64,000 nucleotides of DNA from Brevundimonas vesicularis. GTDB taxonomy: Bacteria > Pseudomonadota > Alphaproteobacteria > Caulobacterales > Caulobacteraceae. The position numbers and the translations under genes are program-made. The stretch covers positions 62,001 to 126,000 of the forward strand of contig NZ_JACHLJ010000001.1 of the NCBI RefSeq assembly GCF_014204545.1, read 5' to 3'. This document shows positions 9,190 to 18,167 of the stretch, one piece after another. Below the pieces are notes generated by a model. It worked only from the letters and a program-made list of their open reading frames with translations, had not been told where the DNA came from and searched no databases. How positions within the stretch are numbered: the stretch's first letter is position 1; each line of letters begins with the position of its first letter.

Positions 9190-11345
9190 ATTTCCCCGAC
9201 TTCAGCAAGATCGCCCTGAACCTCGATGCGACGGGGCAGGGGCCGACGCGCGATCCTTGGCTGACGCCCGAGGGGCTGACGGTCAAGACCGCCTATGGTT
9301 CCGACAGCACGGACGCGCTGGATCATCCGCATGGCCTGCCGGGGTTCGCGCCGTTCGTGCGCGGTCCGTATCCGACCATGTATGCGGGCAATCCGTGGAC
9401 CATCCGGCAATACGCCGGCTTCTCGACCGCCGAGGAGTCCAACGCCTTCTACCGCCGCAATCTGGCGGCCGGTCAAAAGGGGCTGAGCATCGCCTTCGAC
9501 CTGGCGACGCACCGGGGCTATGACAGCGACCACCCGCGGGTGAAGGGCGACGTCGGCATGGCGGGCGTGGCCATCGACAGCATCTATGACATGCGGACCC
9601 TGTTCGACGGGATCCCGCTGGACCAGATGTCGGTCTCGATGACGATGAACGGGGCGGTGCTGCCGATCCTGGCCCTCTATGTCGTCGCGGCGGAAGAACA
9701 GGGCGTGCCGCACGCCAAGCTGACCGGGACCATTCAGAACGACATTCTGAAGGAGTTCATGGTCCGCAACACCTACATCTATCCGCCCGAGCCCTCGATG
9801 CGGATCATCGCGGACATCTTCGCCTGGACGGCGCAGGAGACGCCGAAGTTCAACTCGATCTCGATCAGCGGCTATCACATGCAGGAGGCGGGAGCCTCGG
9901 CGGATATCGAGCTGGCCTATACGCTGGCGGACGGGATCGAATATCTGCGGGCGGGCGTCGCGGCGGGCATGCCGATCGACCGGTTCGCGCCGCGCCTGAG
10001 CTTCTTCTGGGCCATCGGCATGAACTACTTCATGGAGGTGGCCAAGATGCGGGCCGGCCGCCTGCTGTGGGCCGAGGCGGTGCGCAAGGAAGGCGGGGTC
10101 GATCCCAAGTCGCTGTCCTTACGCGCCCACTGCCAGACATCGGGCTGGTCGCTGGCGGCGCAGGACGTGTTCAACAATGTGCCGCGCACCATGGTCGAGG
10201 CCATGGCGGCGGCGGGCGGCCAGACGCAGAGCCTGCACACCAACGCCTTGGACGAGGCCCTTGCGCTTCCAACCGATTTCTCGGCCCGGATCGCGCGCAA
10301 CACCCAGATCCTGCTGCAGCAGGAGACGGGGCTGACGCGGGTCATCGACCCCTGGGGCGGCAGTTTCTATGTCGAACGGCTGACCCACGAACTGGCCGAA
10401 CGGGCGCGCGCCCATATGGCCGAGGTCGAGGCCCTGGGCGGCATGGCCAAGGCGATCGAAGCCGGCATCCCCAAGCTGCGGATCGAAGAGTCCGCCGCCA
10501 AGACCCAGGCCCGGATCGACACTGGCCAGCAAACGGTGGTCGGGGTGAACAAATATCTGAACCCTGTCGTCGACGACATTCCGATGCTGAAAGTCGACAA
10601 TGCGGCGGTGCTGGCGGCCCAGATTGACAAATTGAAGCGCCTGCGCGCCGAGCGAGATCAGGCGGCGACCGATGCGGCGCTGAACGCCCTGACCGAGGGC
10701 GCGCGCGGGAATGCCAACCTGCTGGAACTGGCGGTTCAGGCGGCCCGCGCCAAGGCGACGGTGGGCGAAATCTCCGACGCGCTGGAGGCCGCCTTCGGCC
10801 GCCACGTGGCGACGGTCCAGACCGTGTCGGGCGTATACGCCAAGGAGGCGGGGACCGACGCCCGCTTCGCCCGCGCCCGCGAGATGGTTGCGACCTTCGT
10901 CGAAAACGACGGCGGCCCACCGCGCATTCTGATCGCGAAGCTGGGCCAGGACGGGCACGACCGGGGCCAGAAGGTCGTCGCGACCGGATACGGCGATCTG
11001 GGCTTCGACGTCACAGCCGGCAGCCTGTTCCAGACGCCGTCCGAGGCCGCTCAGGAAGCGGTCGAGAAGGGCGTTCACGCGGTCGGCGCATCATCGCTGG
11101 CGGCAGGGCACCTGACCCTGGTGCCGGAGCTGAAGGCCGAGTTGGAGAAACTGGGCCGGCCCGACATCATGATCGTGGTCGGGGGGGTGATCCCGCCGTC
11201 CGACGTCCAACCCCTGCTGGATATGGGCGCGGCCGCCGTCTATCCGCCCGGTTCGGCCATCGCTGATACGGCGGTCGACCTGATCGAGAAGCTCAACCAG
11301 CGTCTGGGTTACGCCCAGCCCGCTCCTGACAAGGACAAGTCATGA
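9186..11345 (+). CDS. mutB: Methylmalonyl-CoA mutase large (alpha) subunit
   Basis: A 719-residue adenosylcobalamin-dependent enzyme converting (R)-methylmalonyl-CoA to succinyl-CoA. The N-terminal barrel shows [20 protein letters not shown] and [13 protein letters not shown]. The C-terminal B12 domain contains [11 protein letters not shown] near residue 590 (the DxHxxG motif, whose histidine is the lower cobalt ligand), then GASSLAAGH and VVGGVIPP. Length and motif order are standard. It overlaps mutA at the start and the epimerase gene at the end by ATGA. The chaperone GTPase MeaB, often nearby, is not in this window. Confidence 0.97.
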   Translation: MNFPDFSKIALNLDATGQGPTRDPWLTPEGLTVKTAYGSDSTDALDHPHGLPGFAPFVRGPYPTMYAGNPWTIRQYAGFSTAEESNAFYRRNLAAGQKGLSIAFDLATHRGYDSDHPRVKGDVGMAGVAIDSIYDMRTLFDGIPLDQMSVSMTMNGAVLPILALYVVAAEEQGVPHAKLTGTIQNDILKEFMVRNTYIYPPEPSMRIIADIFAWTAQETPKFNSISISGYHMQEAGASADIELAYTLADGIEYLRAGVAAGMPIDRFAPRLSFFWAIGMNYFMEVAKMRAGRLLWAEAVRKEGGVDPKSLSLRAHCQTSGWSLAAQDVFNNVPRTMVEAMAAAGGQTQSLHTNALDEALALPTDFSARIARNTQILLQQETGLTRVIDPWGGSFYVERLTHELAERARAHMAEVEALGGMAKAIEAGIPKLRIEESAAKTQARIDTGQQTVVGVNKYLNPVVDDIPMLKVDNAAVLAAQIDKLKRLRAERDQAATDAALNALTEGARGNANLLELAVQAARAKATVGEISDALEAAFGRHVATVQTVSGVYAKEAGTDARFARAREMVATFVENDGGPPRILIAKLGQDGHDRGQKVVATGYGDLGFDVTAGSLFQTPSEAAQEAVEKGVHAVGASSLAAGHLTLVPELKAELEKLGRPDIMIVVGGVIPPSDVQPLLDMGAAAVYPPGSAIADTAVDLIEKLNQRLGYAQPAPDKDKS

Positions 11346-11764
11346 TCGGCGCCCTGAACCACGTCGGCGTCGCCACGCCGTCCATCGCCGACTCGATCAA
11401 ACTGTATCGCGACATCCTGGGCGCGACGAAGATCGGCGAGCCGTTCGACCTGCCGGCGCAGGGGGTGAAGGTGTGTTTTGTGGATACGCCGACGGCTCAG
11501 ATCGAGCTGATCGAACCCTATGACGAGACCAGCCCCATCGTCGGCTTCCTGGCCAAGAATCCAAAGGGTGGACAGCATCACGTCTGTTTCGAGGTCGCCG
11601 ACATTCACGCCGCCGTCGCCGAGATGCGCGCCAAGGGGGTGACGATCCTGGGGACTGGCGAGCCGCGTATCGGGGCGCATGGGACGCCGGTCGTCTTTCT
11701 GCATCCGCGCGACATGGGCGGCGTGTTGATCGAGCTGATGGAGACGCCAAAAGCGGGGCATTAA
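11342..11764 (+). CDS. mce: Methylmalonyl-CoA epimerase
   Basis: A 140-residue vicinal-oxygen-chelate enzyme that interconverts (S)- and (R)-methylmalonyl-CoA, linking the carboxylase to the mutase. It has the two-module glyoxalase fold: the first module begins [23 protein letters not shown], the second has [14 protein letters not shown] and ends in LIELMETP. Metal ligands are the N-terminal His of NHVG, the His in QHHVCFEV and the Glu of LIELME. The start overlaps the mutB stop. It is the last gene of the operon; no clear terminator was seen in the 50 bases that follow. Confidence 0.93.
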   Translation: MIGALNHVGVATPSIADSIKLYRDILGATKIGEPFDLPAQGVKVCFVDTPTAQIELIEPYDETSPIVGFLAKNPKGGQHHVCFEVADIHAAVAEMRAKGVTILGTGEPRIGAHGTPVVFLHPRDMGGVLIELMETPKAGH

Positions 11765-11816
11765 GCGGAGCCTTTGGTCAGGTTGGGCCGTTGAAGCCGA
11801 AACCAGAGGACATGAC

Positions 11817-12731
11817 ATGATGTCGCACCGCCTGACCGCATTTGTCGCCATCGCGGCTCTGACCGCCGCCGCAGCCTGCTCTCGCACCGAGCCGGAACAG
11901 CCCGCCGCGCCGGTCGAGCCGGCGGCCGCCCCTGCATCAGATGCGCCCTCGGTCGGCTATGCCTGCGAAAGCGGTGCGACGCTTCAGGTCCAGTATGTCG
12001 ACAGCGACAATGCCAAGCTGACCCATCAGAATCAAACCTATGCGATGCGTTCGGTGCAGGCCGCCAGCGGCGCGCGCTATGTCGGCGGCGGCGTGGAATG
12101 GTGGACGGCGACCCGCGATGGGCAGGAGAGCGGCACGCTGAGCCGACTGGGTCCGGACGGCACAACCGGTGTCGCGGTGCTGGAGCGTTGCTCGCGGCCG
12201 ATCCCCGGGGCTGACGTGACGCCTGGACCGTTGCCGACGCCAAGTCAGACGCCGACCGAGGCGGCCGGCGGGGTCTTGCCCGCTGCGCTGCCCTGCAAGG
12301 GGCCGCAACTGACGCTGGCGGCGGGCGATGGCGATGCGGGCGCGGGAAATCGGGTCAGCAACTTCAGTCTGCAGAATATCGGAACCCAGGCCTGCAGCCT
12401 GACCGGCTATCCGACAGTGACCTTGCAGGACGCGCGGGGACGCACCCTGTCGTCCATTCGCGCCGAACAGAGCCCTGGAAGTTATTTCCGCCAAGGCCAG
12501 GCTCCGACGCCGGTCCAACTGGCGCCCCGGGCCAAGGCCTATTTCGAAATGGCCTGGAGCGTCGTGCCCAATGAAGCCATGCAAAAGACGTGTCCCGACG
12601 CGGCGACGATAAAGGTCACGGCGCCCAGCGATACGGCCGCCGTCAGCCTACCGTTCTCGTTCAGCCCCTGCGGCGGTCGCATCCGCGTCAGTCCGATCCG
12701 GGCCGAGGCCAACCCGGCGCCGGCGACCTGA
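11817..12731 (+). CDS. Lipoprotein with MliC-like lysozyme-inhibitor domain and DUF4232 domain
   Basis: A 304-residue exported lipoprotein (signal residues 1-20, lipobox AAAC with Cys21, then a Pro/Ala/Glu linker). Residues about 46-126 match the MliC/PliC lysozyme-inhibitor pattern: GYACESGATLQVQY, then ASGARYVGGGVEWWT, closing with a Cys at 125 that could pair with Cys50. Residues about 158-300 match DUF4232, with paired cysteines at LPCKGPQ and QACSLTGYPTVTL and later KTCPDAAT and FSPCGG. The SD is AGAGGA 6-8 bases before the ATG. MliC proteins protect peptidoglycan from host or phage lysozymes; the role of DUF4232 is unknown. Both domain calls are by pattern. Confidence 0.75.
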   Translation: MMSHRLTAFVAIAALTAAAACSRTEPEQPAAPVEPAAAPASDAPSVGYACESGATLQVQYVDSDNAKLTHQNQTYAMRSVQAASGARYVGGGVEWWTATRDGQESGTLSRLGPDGTTGVAVLERCSRPIPGADVTPGPLPTPSQTPTEAAGGVLPAALPCKGPQLTLAAGDGDAGAGNRVSNFSLQNIGTQACSLTGYPTVTLQDARGRTLSSIRAEQSPGSYFRQGQAPTPVQLAPRAKAYFEMAWSVVPNEAMQKTCPDAATIKVTAPSDTAAVSLPFSFSPCGGRIRVSPIRAEANPAPAT

Positions 12732-12773
12732 GGCGGGTGGAAACTGATTGAAAATCGGCGTAGGTCGCGGCCC

Positions 12774-13964
12774 ATGACCCAGAGCTTCTACGACCGCGTC
12801 GCCGGCGAACTGTCCGAGATCGACGCCCAGGGCCTCACCAAGCCCGAACGCATCATCGCCTCGCGCCAAGGGCCTGTGATCCAGGTCGCCGGACGCGACG
12901 TGCTGAACTTCTGCGCCAACAACTACCTCGGTCTGGCCGGCGACGAACGCGTCACCCAGGCCGGGATCGCGGCGCAGCAGAAGTGGGGCGCGGGCACCGC
13001 CTCGGTCCGCTTCATCTGCGGCACCCTGGAGATCCACAAGGAGCTTGAGGCCGCCATCGCAGGCTATCTCGGCTTCGAGGACGCCATCCTGTTCGCCGCC
13101 GCCTTCGACGCCAACGGCGGCCTGTTCGAACCCCTGCTGGGCGAGAACGACGCCATCGTCTCCGACAGCCTTAACCATGCGTCAATCATTGACGGCGTGC
13201 GGCTGTGCAAGGCCAAACGCTATCGGTTCGCCAACTCCGACATGGACGAGTTGGAAAGCCGGCTGAAGGAAGCCCGAGCCGCCGGCGCCCGCGACATCAT
13301 CATCGCCACCGACGGCGCCTTCTCGATGGACGGCTATATCGCCAAACTGGATCAGATCCGAGCGCTGGCCGACAAATACGACGCCCTGATCATGGTGGAC
13401 GACTGCCACGCGACGGGCTTCCTGGGTCCGCAGGGCAAGGGCTCCTTCGCCCACCACGGGGTCGAAGTCGATTTCGTCACCGGCACCTTCGGCAAGGCCC
13501 TGGGCGGCGCCATGGGCGGCTTCATCTGCGCGAAGAAGTCTGTGGTCGAACTGCTGAAACAGCGGGCGCGGCCCTATCTGTTCTCCAACGCCCTGGCGCC
13601 GGCGGTCTGTGGATCCAGCCTGGAAGCCATCCGCATCGCGCAAGGTGCCGAGGGCGATGCGTTGCGCACCCGCCTGTCGGCCAACGCCCATCGCTATCGC
13701 GGGGCCATGTCGGACGCAGGCTTCACCCTGCTGGACGGCGAGCATCCGATCATCCCGGTCATGCTGGGCGACGCCAAGCTGGCGCAGGATTTCGCGGCGC
13801 GGGCGCTGGAGCTGGGCGTCTATGTGATCGGGTTCAGCTTCCCGGTGGTTCCGCGCGGCCAGGCTCGCATCCGCACACAGATGTCGGCGGCGCATAGCTT
13901 CGATCAGATCGACCGGACGGTTGAAGTGTTCACCCAGGCGGGACGGGAACTGGGCGTCATTTAG
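12774..13964 (+). CDS. kbl: 2-amino-3-ketobutyrate CoA ligase (glycine C-acetyltransferase)
   Basis: A 396-residue PLP enzyme of the alpha-oxoamine synthase family. It cleaves 2-amino-3-ketobutyrate with CoA to glycine and acetyl-CoA. Markers are VLNFCANNYLGLAGD, RFICGTLEIHKELE, DDCHATGFLGPQGKGS and the PLP-lysine segment VTGTFGKALGGAMGGF. Length is standard. It pairs with the downstream threonine dehydrogenase (105-bp gap), forming the two-step threonine degradation route. Confidence 0.96.
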   Translation: MTQSFYDRVAGELSEIDAQGLTKPERIIASRQGPVIQVAGRDVLNFCANNYLGLAGDERVTQAGIAAQQKWGAGTASVRFICGTLEIHKELEAAIAGYLGFEDAILFAAAFDANGGLFEPLLGENDAIVSDSLNHASIIDGVRLCKAKRYRFANSDMDELESRLKEARAAGARDIIIATDGAFSMDGYIAKLDQIRALADKYDALIMVDDCHATGFLGPQGKGSFAHHGVEVDFVTGTFGKALGGAMGGFICAKKSVVELLKQRARPYLFSNALAPAVCGSSLEAIRIAQGAEGDALRTRLSANAHRYRGAMSDAGFTLLDGEHPIIPVMLGDAKLAQDFAARALELGVYVIGFSFPVVPRGQARIRTQMSAAHSFDQIDRTVEVFTQAGRELGVI

Positions 13965-14069
13965 CCCTTCTCGCGCGCCATCAACGAAGACCAGGCGGCG
14001 AGTAGGCGTGGGGCCTCAGCCGCGGGTTTCGGGATGAACCCGGAGCCGTGATTTCAGGGAGTTGAGACT

Positions 14070-15122
14070 ATGACCGACACGATGAAGGCCCTGGCCAAAA
14101 CCGCGCCCGGCGTCGGCCTGGAACTGATCGACGCGCCGATCCCCGAGGCGGGACCGGAGGATGTGCTGATCCGTGTGCATCGCACGGCGGTCTGCGGCAC
14201 CGACATCCACATCTGGAACTGGGACGAGTGGTCCCAGAAGAACGTGCCGACGCCGATGATCACCGGCCACGAATTCGCCGGCGAGATCGTCGCCATCGGC
14301 AAGGATGTCGACCGCCCGCTGAAGATCGGTCAACGCGTCTCGGCCGAGGGCCACGTCATCGACCTGAACTCCGAAGCGGCCCGCGCCGGACATTTCCACC
14401 TGGACCCCAAGACGCGCGGCATTGGCGTGAACCGCCAGGGCGCCTTCGCCGAGTTCGTCGTGGCGCCGGCCTTCAACGTGATCGAACTGCCGGATGACGT
14501 CCCCTATGAGATCGGCTCGATCCTGGATCCGTTCGGGAATGCGGTTCACACGGCGCAGCAGTTCGACCTGCTGGGCGAGGATGTGCTGGTCACCGGCGCA
14601 GGACCCATCGGCATGATGGCCGCGGCCGTGGCGCGTCACGCGGGCGCGCGAACTGTGGTCCTGACCGACATCAACGACTTCCGGTTGGAGCTGGCGCAGA
14701 AGGTGGCGCCGGGCGTGCGAACCTTGAACACGACCAAGGAAGACATTCACGACGTCATGAAGGAGTTAGGCCTGAAGGTCGGCTTCGACGTCGCGCTGGA
14801 GATGTCGGGTTCGCCCATCGCCTTCAAACAGTGCGTCGACACCCTGATCATGGGCGGCGGCATGGCGCTGCTGGGCATTCCCGGCAAGCCGATGGAGACG
14901 GACTGGGGCGCGATCATTCTGAAGGCCCTGACCATCAAGGGCGTCTATGGCCGCGAGATGTTCACCACCTGGCGCAAGATGCTGGGCCTGCTGAAAGCCG
15001 GCCTGGACCTCAGCCCGCTGATCACTCACCGCCTCGGCTACGCCGACTACCGCGAAGGCTTCGAAGCCATGAAGTCGGGCCAGTCAGGCAAGGTCGTGCT
15101 GGACTGGGACAAGGTCGCCTAA
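14070..15122 (+). CDS. tdh: L-threonine 3-dehydrogenase lacking structural-zinc cysteines
   Basis: A 350-residue zinc-dependent medium-chain dehydrogenase oxidising threonine to 2-amino-3-ketobutyrate with NAD+. Catalytic-zinc residues are present (Cys42 in VCGTDIHIWNWDEWSQ, His67-Glu68 in GHEFAGEI), as is the NAD fold (VTGAGPIGMMAAAVARHAGA), and the C-terminal SGLDLSP-like and SGQSGKVVLDWD segments match E. coli Tdh closely. Unusually, the structural zinc lobe has no cysteines. Aligned without gaps to E. coli Tdh from GEGH to GVGVNR, the four ligands become Asp98, Ser101, Ala104 and Asp112. Everything around the lobe is conserved, so the gene is not decayed. Activity and threonine specificity are inferred. 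Confidence 0.9.
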   Translation: MTDTMKALAKTAPGVGLELIDAPIPEAGPEDVLIRVHRTAVCGTDIHIWNWDEWSQKNVPTPMITGHEFAGEIVAIGKDVDRPLKIGQRVSAEGHVIDLNSEAARAGHFHLDPKTRGIGVNRQGAFAEFVVAPAFNVIELPDDVPYEIGSILDPFGNAVHTAQQFDLLGEDVLVTGAGPIGMMAAAVARHAGARTVVLTDINDFRLELAQKVAPGVRTLNTTKEDIHDVMKELGLKVGFDVALEMSGSPIAFKQCVDTLIMGGGMALLGIPGKPMETDWGAIILKALTIKGVYGREMFTTWRKMLGLLKAGLDLSPLITHRLGYADYREGFEAMKSGQSGKVVLDWDKVA

Positions 15123-15133
15123 GAGACGAGGAC

Positions 15134-15174
15134 CGCTGATCAGACAGCCAGCAGCTGTTTGATCAGCGCCTTTT
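15134..15174 (+). terminator. Probable terminator of kbl-tdh inside the topoisomerase 3' end
   Basis: A perfect 9-bp inverted repeat (CGCTGATCA ... TGATCAGCG, 17-base spacer) is followed on the plus strand by CCTTTT. It lies just after tdh and overlaps the last codons of the convergent topoisomerase gene. Confidence 0.5.
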
Positions 15175-16162
15175 CGAACCCTTTGGTCTCCGACCCCGGC
15201 AAGGCCTTGCCGATTTCGCCGCTTTCGAACAGGGCGAAGACCTTGGGGTGGACATAAGACGCGCGGCAGACGGTGGGGGTGTTGCCCAAGAGGCCTGAGA
15301 CCGCCTTGACGCAGACGGTGATCTTTCGCTTGGCGTCGGTGGGCGAGGTCGGGGCCTCGGTGTCGCGCAGCGCCCGCGCCGCCGACACTGTGCCGGCCCA
15401 GGTGCGGAAGTCCTTGGCCGAGAACTGCTCGCCCATCGCCTCTCGGATGTAGGCGTTCACGTCGTCGGAATCGACCGGGCACAGCGTCCCGTCGGCCGCG
15501 CGGTATTTGAACAGTTGCTGGCCGGGCAGGCCTTCCAGCTGCCGCACGACCTTGGCCAGGCGCCGGTCTTTGACGCTGACGCTGTGGTCCTTGCCGCTCT
15601 TGCCGCGAAACTCGAACGTCAGGGCCGCGCCGTCCACATCGATGTGGCGCTTGTGCAGGGTCGTCAGGCCGTAGCTGCGGTTCTGTTTGGCGTAGATGGA
15701 GTTGCCGACCCGGATCAGGGTGATCTCCAGCAGGCGCACGGCGGTGGCCAGCACCTTGTCGCGACAGACGCCGCGAAGAGTCAGGTCGTGTTCGACCTTC
15801 TCGCGCAGTTTCGGCAGGTTGCGCGAGAAGGCCGGCAGCTTGTCGAACTTGTTCTCGGAGCGGGCCGTGCTCCAGTCGTTGTGATAGCGATATTGTTTGC
15901 GGCCCTTCACGTCCCGGCCGGTGGCCTGGATATGGCCGTTGGCCTTGGGACAGATCCAGACGTCGGTCCAGGCGGGCGGAATGGCCAGGGCGCGGATGCG
16001 GGCCAGGGTCTTGGCGTCCGTCACGGTCTTGCCCTTGGCGTCGCGATACGACCAGCCCTTGCCGGCGCGGCGGCGCGTCAGGCCCGCGAACTCGTCGCTG
16101 CAATAGCTGAGGCCTTCGGGGACTTCGGCGGCGATGTCGAAGGCGTGCGATCCGTCGGCCAT
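15140..16162 (-). CDS. DNA topoisomerase IB (poxvirus type)
   Basis: A 340-residue type IB topoisomerase that relaxes supercoils through a 3'-phosphotyrosyl intermediate. The N-terminal domain has IPPAWTDVWICPKANGHIQATG and GRKQYRYHNDW. The catalytic domain contains RVGNSIYAKQNRSYGLTTL, the KDRRLAK segment, FRTWAGTVSAA, and the nucleophile in RASYVHP (Tyr at about residue 303). Length matches bacterial poxvirus-like enzymes. Its ATG overlaps the stop of the upstream small gene (TGATG), so the two are co-translated. Confidence 0.92.
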   Translation of the reverse strand: MADGSHAFDIAAEVPEGLSYCSDEFAGLTRRRAGKGWSYRDAKGKTVTDAKTLARIRALAIPPAWTDVWICPKANGHIQATGRDVKGRKQYRYHNDWSTARSENKFDKLPAFSRNLPKLREKVEHDLTLRGVCRDKVLATAVRLLEITLIRVGNSIYAKQNRSYGLTTLHKRHIDVDGAALTFEFRGKSGKDHSVSVKDRRLAKVVRQLEGLPGQQLFKYRAADGTLCPVDSDDVNAYIREAMGEQFSAKDFRTWAGTVSAARALRDTEAPTSPTDAKRKITVCVKAVSGLLGNTPTVCRASYVHPKVFALFESGEIGKALPGSETKGFEKALIKQLLAV

Positions 16163-16506
16163 CAGCCGTTCGCCTTTTCAAGGCGGTCATGCAGCCGTTT
16201 GATCCAGCGCTCGGCCGGATCGCCGCCCCACAGCAGCCAGGCGATATAGCCGGCCGAAGGATCGGTGCGGCTGCCCCAACCCTTGCCGTCCTTGTCGACG
16301 GTGTGGCGGGCGAAATAGCTGTAGATGTCCTTGATGTCCTTGTCCGAGACGGGCTTCTGATCCGCCAACTGGTGGGCGCGGCGTACGCCGACCTCGGTGC
16401 CGCCCCGGTCGTGCTTGTCGCGCAGGTCGAGACCCCGCTTGGCCTGGGTCGCGACGCCCTTGGGCGGCTTGCGTTGCGCGTCGGTGAGGGTGGTTTTGGC
16501 GGCCAT
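16162..16506 (-). CDS. Small conserved protein coupled to topoisomerase IB
   Basis: A 114-residue hydrophilic protein. The segment DIKDIYSYFARHTVDKDGKGWG followed by AGYIAWLLWGGDPAERWIKRL resembles a short domain I associate with the C-termini of some phage head or protease proteins and with small stand-alone bacterial proteins. No catalytic motif, signal or membrane segment is visible. Its stop overlaps the topoisomerase start, which suggests a joint role. Function unknown. Confidence 0.7.
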   Translation of the reverse strand: MAAKTTLTDAQRKPPKGVATQAKRGLDLRDKHDRGGTEVGVRRAHQLADQKPVSDKDIKDIYSYFARHTVDKDGKGWGSRTDPSAGYIAWLLWGGDPAERWIKRLHDRLEKANG

Positions 16507-16597
16507 CGCATCTTTCCGTACAAGGACTTAGGCCGAACGCCGTGTCTGGCGCGCGAGTTCCGCTTGACCGCGCGGGCCGGGCGCGGGACGAGGCGGC

Positions 16598-17413
16598 ATG
16601 AACTATCGCCACAGCTTTCACGCCGGAAACTTCGCCGACCTGGTCAAGCACGCCCTGGTGCTGTGGCTGGTGAAGGCGCGGCAGGCGTCGGGGCCGCTGA
16701 CGGTGTTCGACACCCATGCGGGGGCGGGGCTGTATGATCTGACGGGGGATGGCGCGCGGTCGAAGGAGGCCGAGGCCGGCGTGGCGCGGCTGATGTCCGC
16801 CGACGGGCGGACGCCGCTGATGGATGCGTTGGCGGCCGAGGTCGCGGCGCTGAATCCTGAGGGCGGGTCGCGGTTCTATCCGGGGTCGCCGTTGCTGATC
16901 GCGGACGCGCTGACGCCTGGCGGTCGGTATGTCGGGTTCGAGCTGAACCCGCCGGTGCGGGCCATGCTGGCCGAGGCGCTGACGGGGCGCGCGAACGCCG
17001 AGGCGCGCGAGGGCGACGGCTATGCGGCGGTGGCGGCGGAGGCGGCGAAGGTAAGCGGGCCGCTGGTGCTGATCGACCCGCCTTTCGAAAAGCCCGACGA
17101 CTATATCCGCTCGGCCGAGACCGCGATTTCGGTGGTGAAGCGCGATCCGACGGCGACGGTGGCCATCTGGACGCCGCTGAAGGATCTGGAGACCTTCGAC
17201 GGCTTCATCCGGCGGCTGCAGGGCAAGGCGGGGCCGACCCTGGTCGCCGAGGCGCGGCTGAGGCCGCTGACCAATCCGATGAAGATGAACGGCTGCGCCA
17301 TGGTGGTGGTCAATCCGCCGGCGGGCGCGGAAGCGGCCGCGACCGAGATCTGCGGCTGGATCGCGGGGGCGCTCGGCGAAGCGGGCGGACGGGCCGAGGT
17401 CTGGACCTTCTGA
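16598..17413 (+). CDS. rlmJ: 23S rRNA (adenine(2030)-N6)-methyltransferase
   Basis: A 271-residue SAM-dependent methyltransferase that modifies A2030 of 23S rRNA. The diagnostic N-terminus MNYRHSFHAGNFADLVKHA is present, then the SAM motif VFDTHAGAGLYDL and the catalytic DPPF (LIDPPFEKPDDY, Asp near residue 160). The closing NPMKMNGCAMVVVNPP is typical of RlmJ. Length fits the family. It stands alone between a minus-strand pair and the amidotransferase gene 22 bases downstream. Confidence 0.95.
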   Translation: MNYRHSFHAGNFADLVKHALVLWLVKARQASGPLTVFDTHAGAGLYDLTGDGARSKEAEAGVARLMSADGRTPLMDALAAEVAALNPEGGSRFYPGSPLLIADALTPGGRYVGFELNPPVRAMLAEALTGRANAEAREGDGYAAVAAEAAKVSGPLVLIDPPFEKPDDYIRSAETAISVVKRDPTATVAIWTPLKDLETFDGFIRRLQGKAGPTLVAEARLRPLTNPMKMNGCAMVVVNPPAGAEAAATEICGWIAGALGEAGGRAEVWTF

Positions 17414-17435
17414 CCGCAGTCACTAGGTTGATCGC

Positions 17436-18167
17436 ATGACGCGCATCGCCATTCTGGAAACCGGACACCCGCCGGAGCATCTGAAGGACGATTTCGACGA
17501 CTATCCAGCGCGGTTTCGGGCCCTGCTGGGCGAGGGCGTGCCGACGACGCGGTTCGACGTGCAGTCGGGGCAACTGCCCGAGGATCCGTCGGTCTTCCAG
17601 GGGGCCATCGTCACGGGGTCGGCGGCGGGGGTCTATGACGACCTGCCGTGGATCCCGCAGCTGATCGATTGGCTGAGGGCGGCGCGAGGGCGGACGCGGC
17701 TGGTCGGCATTTGTTTTGGGCATCAGGCGCTGGCCCATGCGTTCGGCGGGGTGGTCGAGAAATCGCCCAAGGGCTGGGGCGTGGGGCTGCACCGCTATGA
17801 CGTGCGCGAGGATGCGCCGTGGATGCATCCGCGTGCGCGGACGATCGCCATTCCCGTGTCGCACCAGGATCAGGTCGTCGCGGTTTCGGATGATGCGCGG
17901 GTGATCGCGTCCAGCGGCTTCACGCCCTACGCCGGCCTGGCCTGGGGCGACGATGCGATCTCGTTTCAGTGCCACCCGGAGTTTCAGCCTGACTATGCGG
18001 CGGCCCTGATCGAGGGACGGCGCGGGGCGCGCATCCCGCATGATGTGGCGGATCAGGCGATCGACAGTCTGAAGCGGCCCAACGACCGGGCCGTGCTGAC
18101 CGCCTGGATCCGCGCCTTCCTGCTGCTTACCCCGCCGCCGGTCGAGGATGACGGCAGCGGGATCTAG
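17436..18167 (+). CDS. Class I glutamine amidotransferase-like protein
   Basis: A 243-residue stand-alone class I amidotransferase domain (GMP-synthase-like). The nucleophile elbow LVGICFGHQALAHAFGG (Cys near 93) and the His-Glu pair in QCHPEFQPDYA (near 179) complete the triad. The GAIVTGSAAGVYDDLPWI segment forms the oxyanion region. Such proteins act on small gamma-glutamyl compounds or are uncharacterised; no substrate can be assigned. It follows rlmJ closely, and its stop overlaps the convergent yeiH stop by 4 bases. Confidence 0.85.
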   Translation: MTRIAILETGHPPEHLKDDFDDYPARFRALLGEGVPTTRFDVQSGQLPEDPSVFQGAIVTGSAAGVYDDLPWIPQLIDWLRAARGRTRLVGICFGHQALAHAFGGVVEKSPKGWGVGLHRYDVREDAPWMHPRARTIAIPVSHQDQVVAVSDDARVIASSGFTPYAGLAWGDDAISFQCHPEFQPDYAAALIEGRRGARIPHDVADQAIDSLKRPNDRAVLTAWIRAFLLLTPPPVEDDGSGI

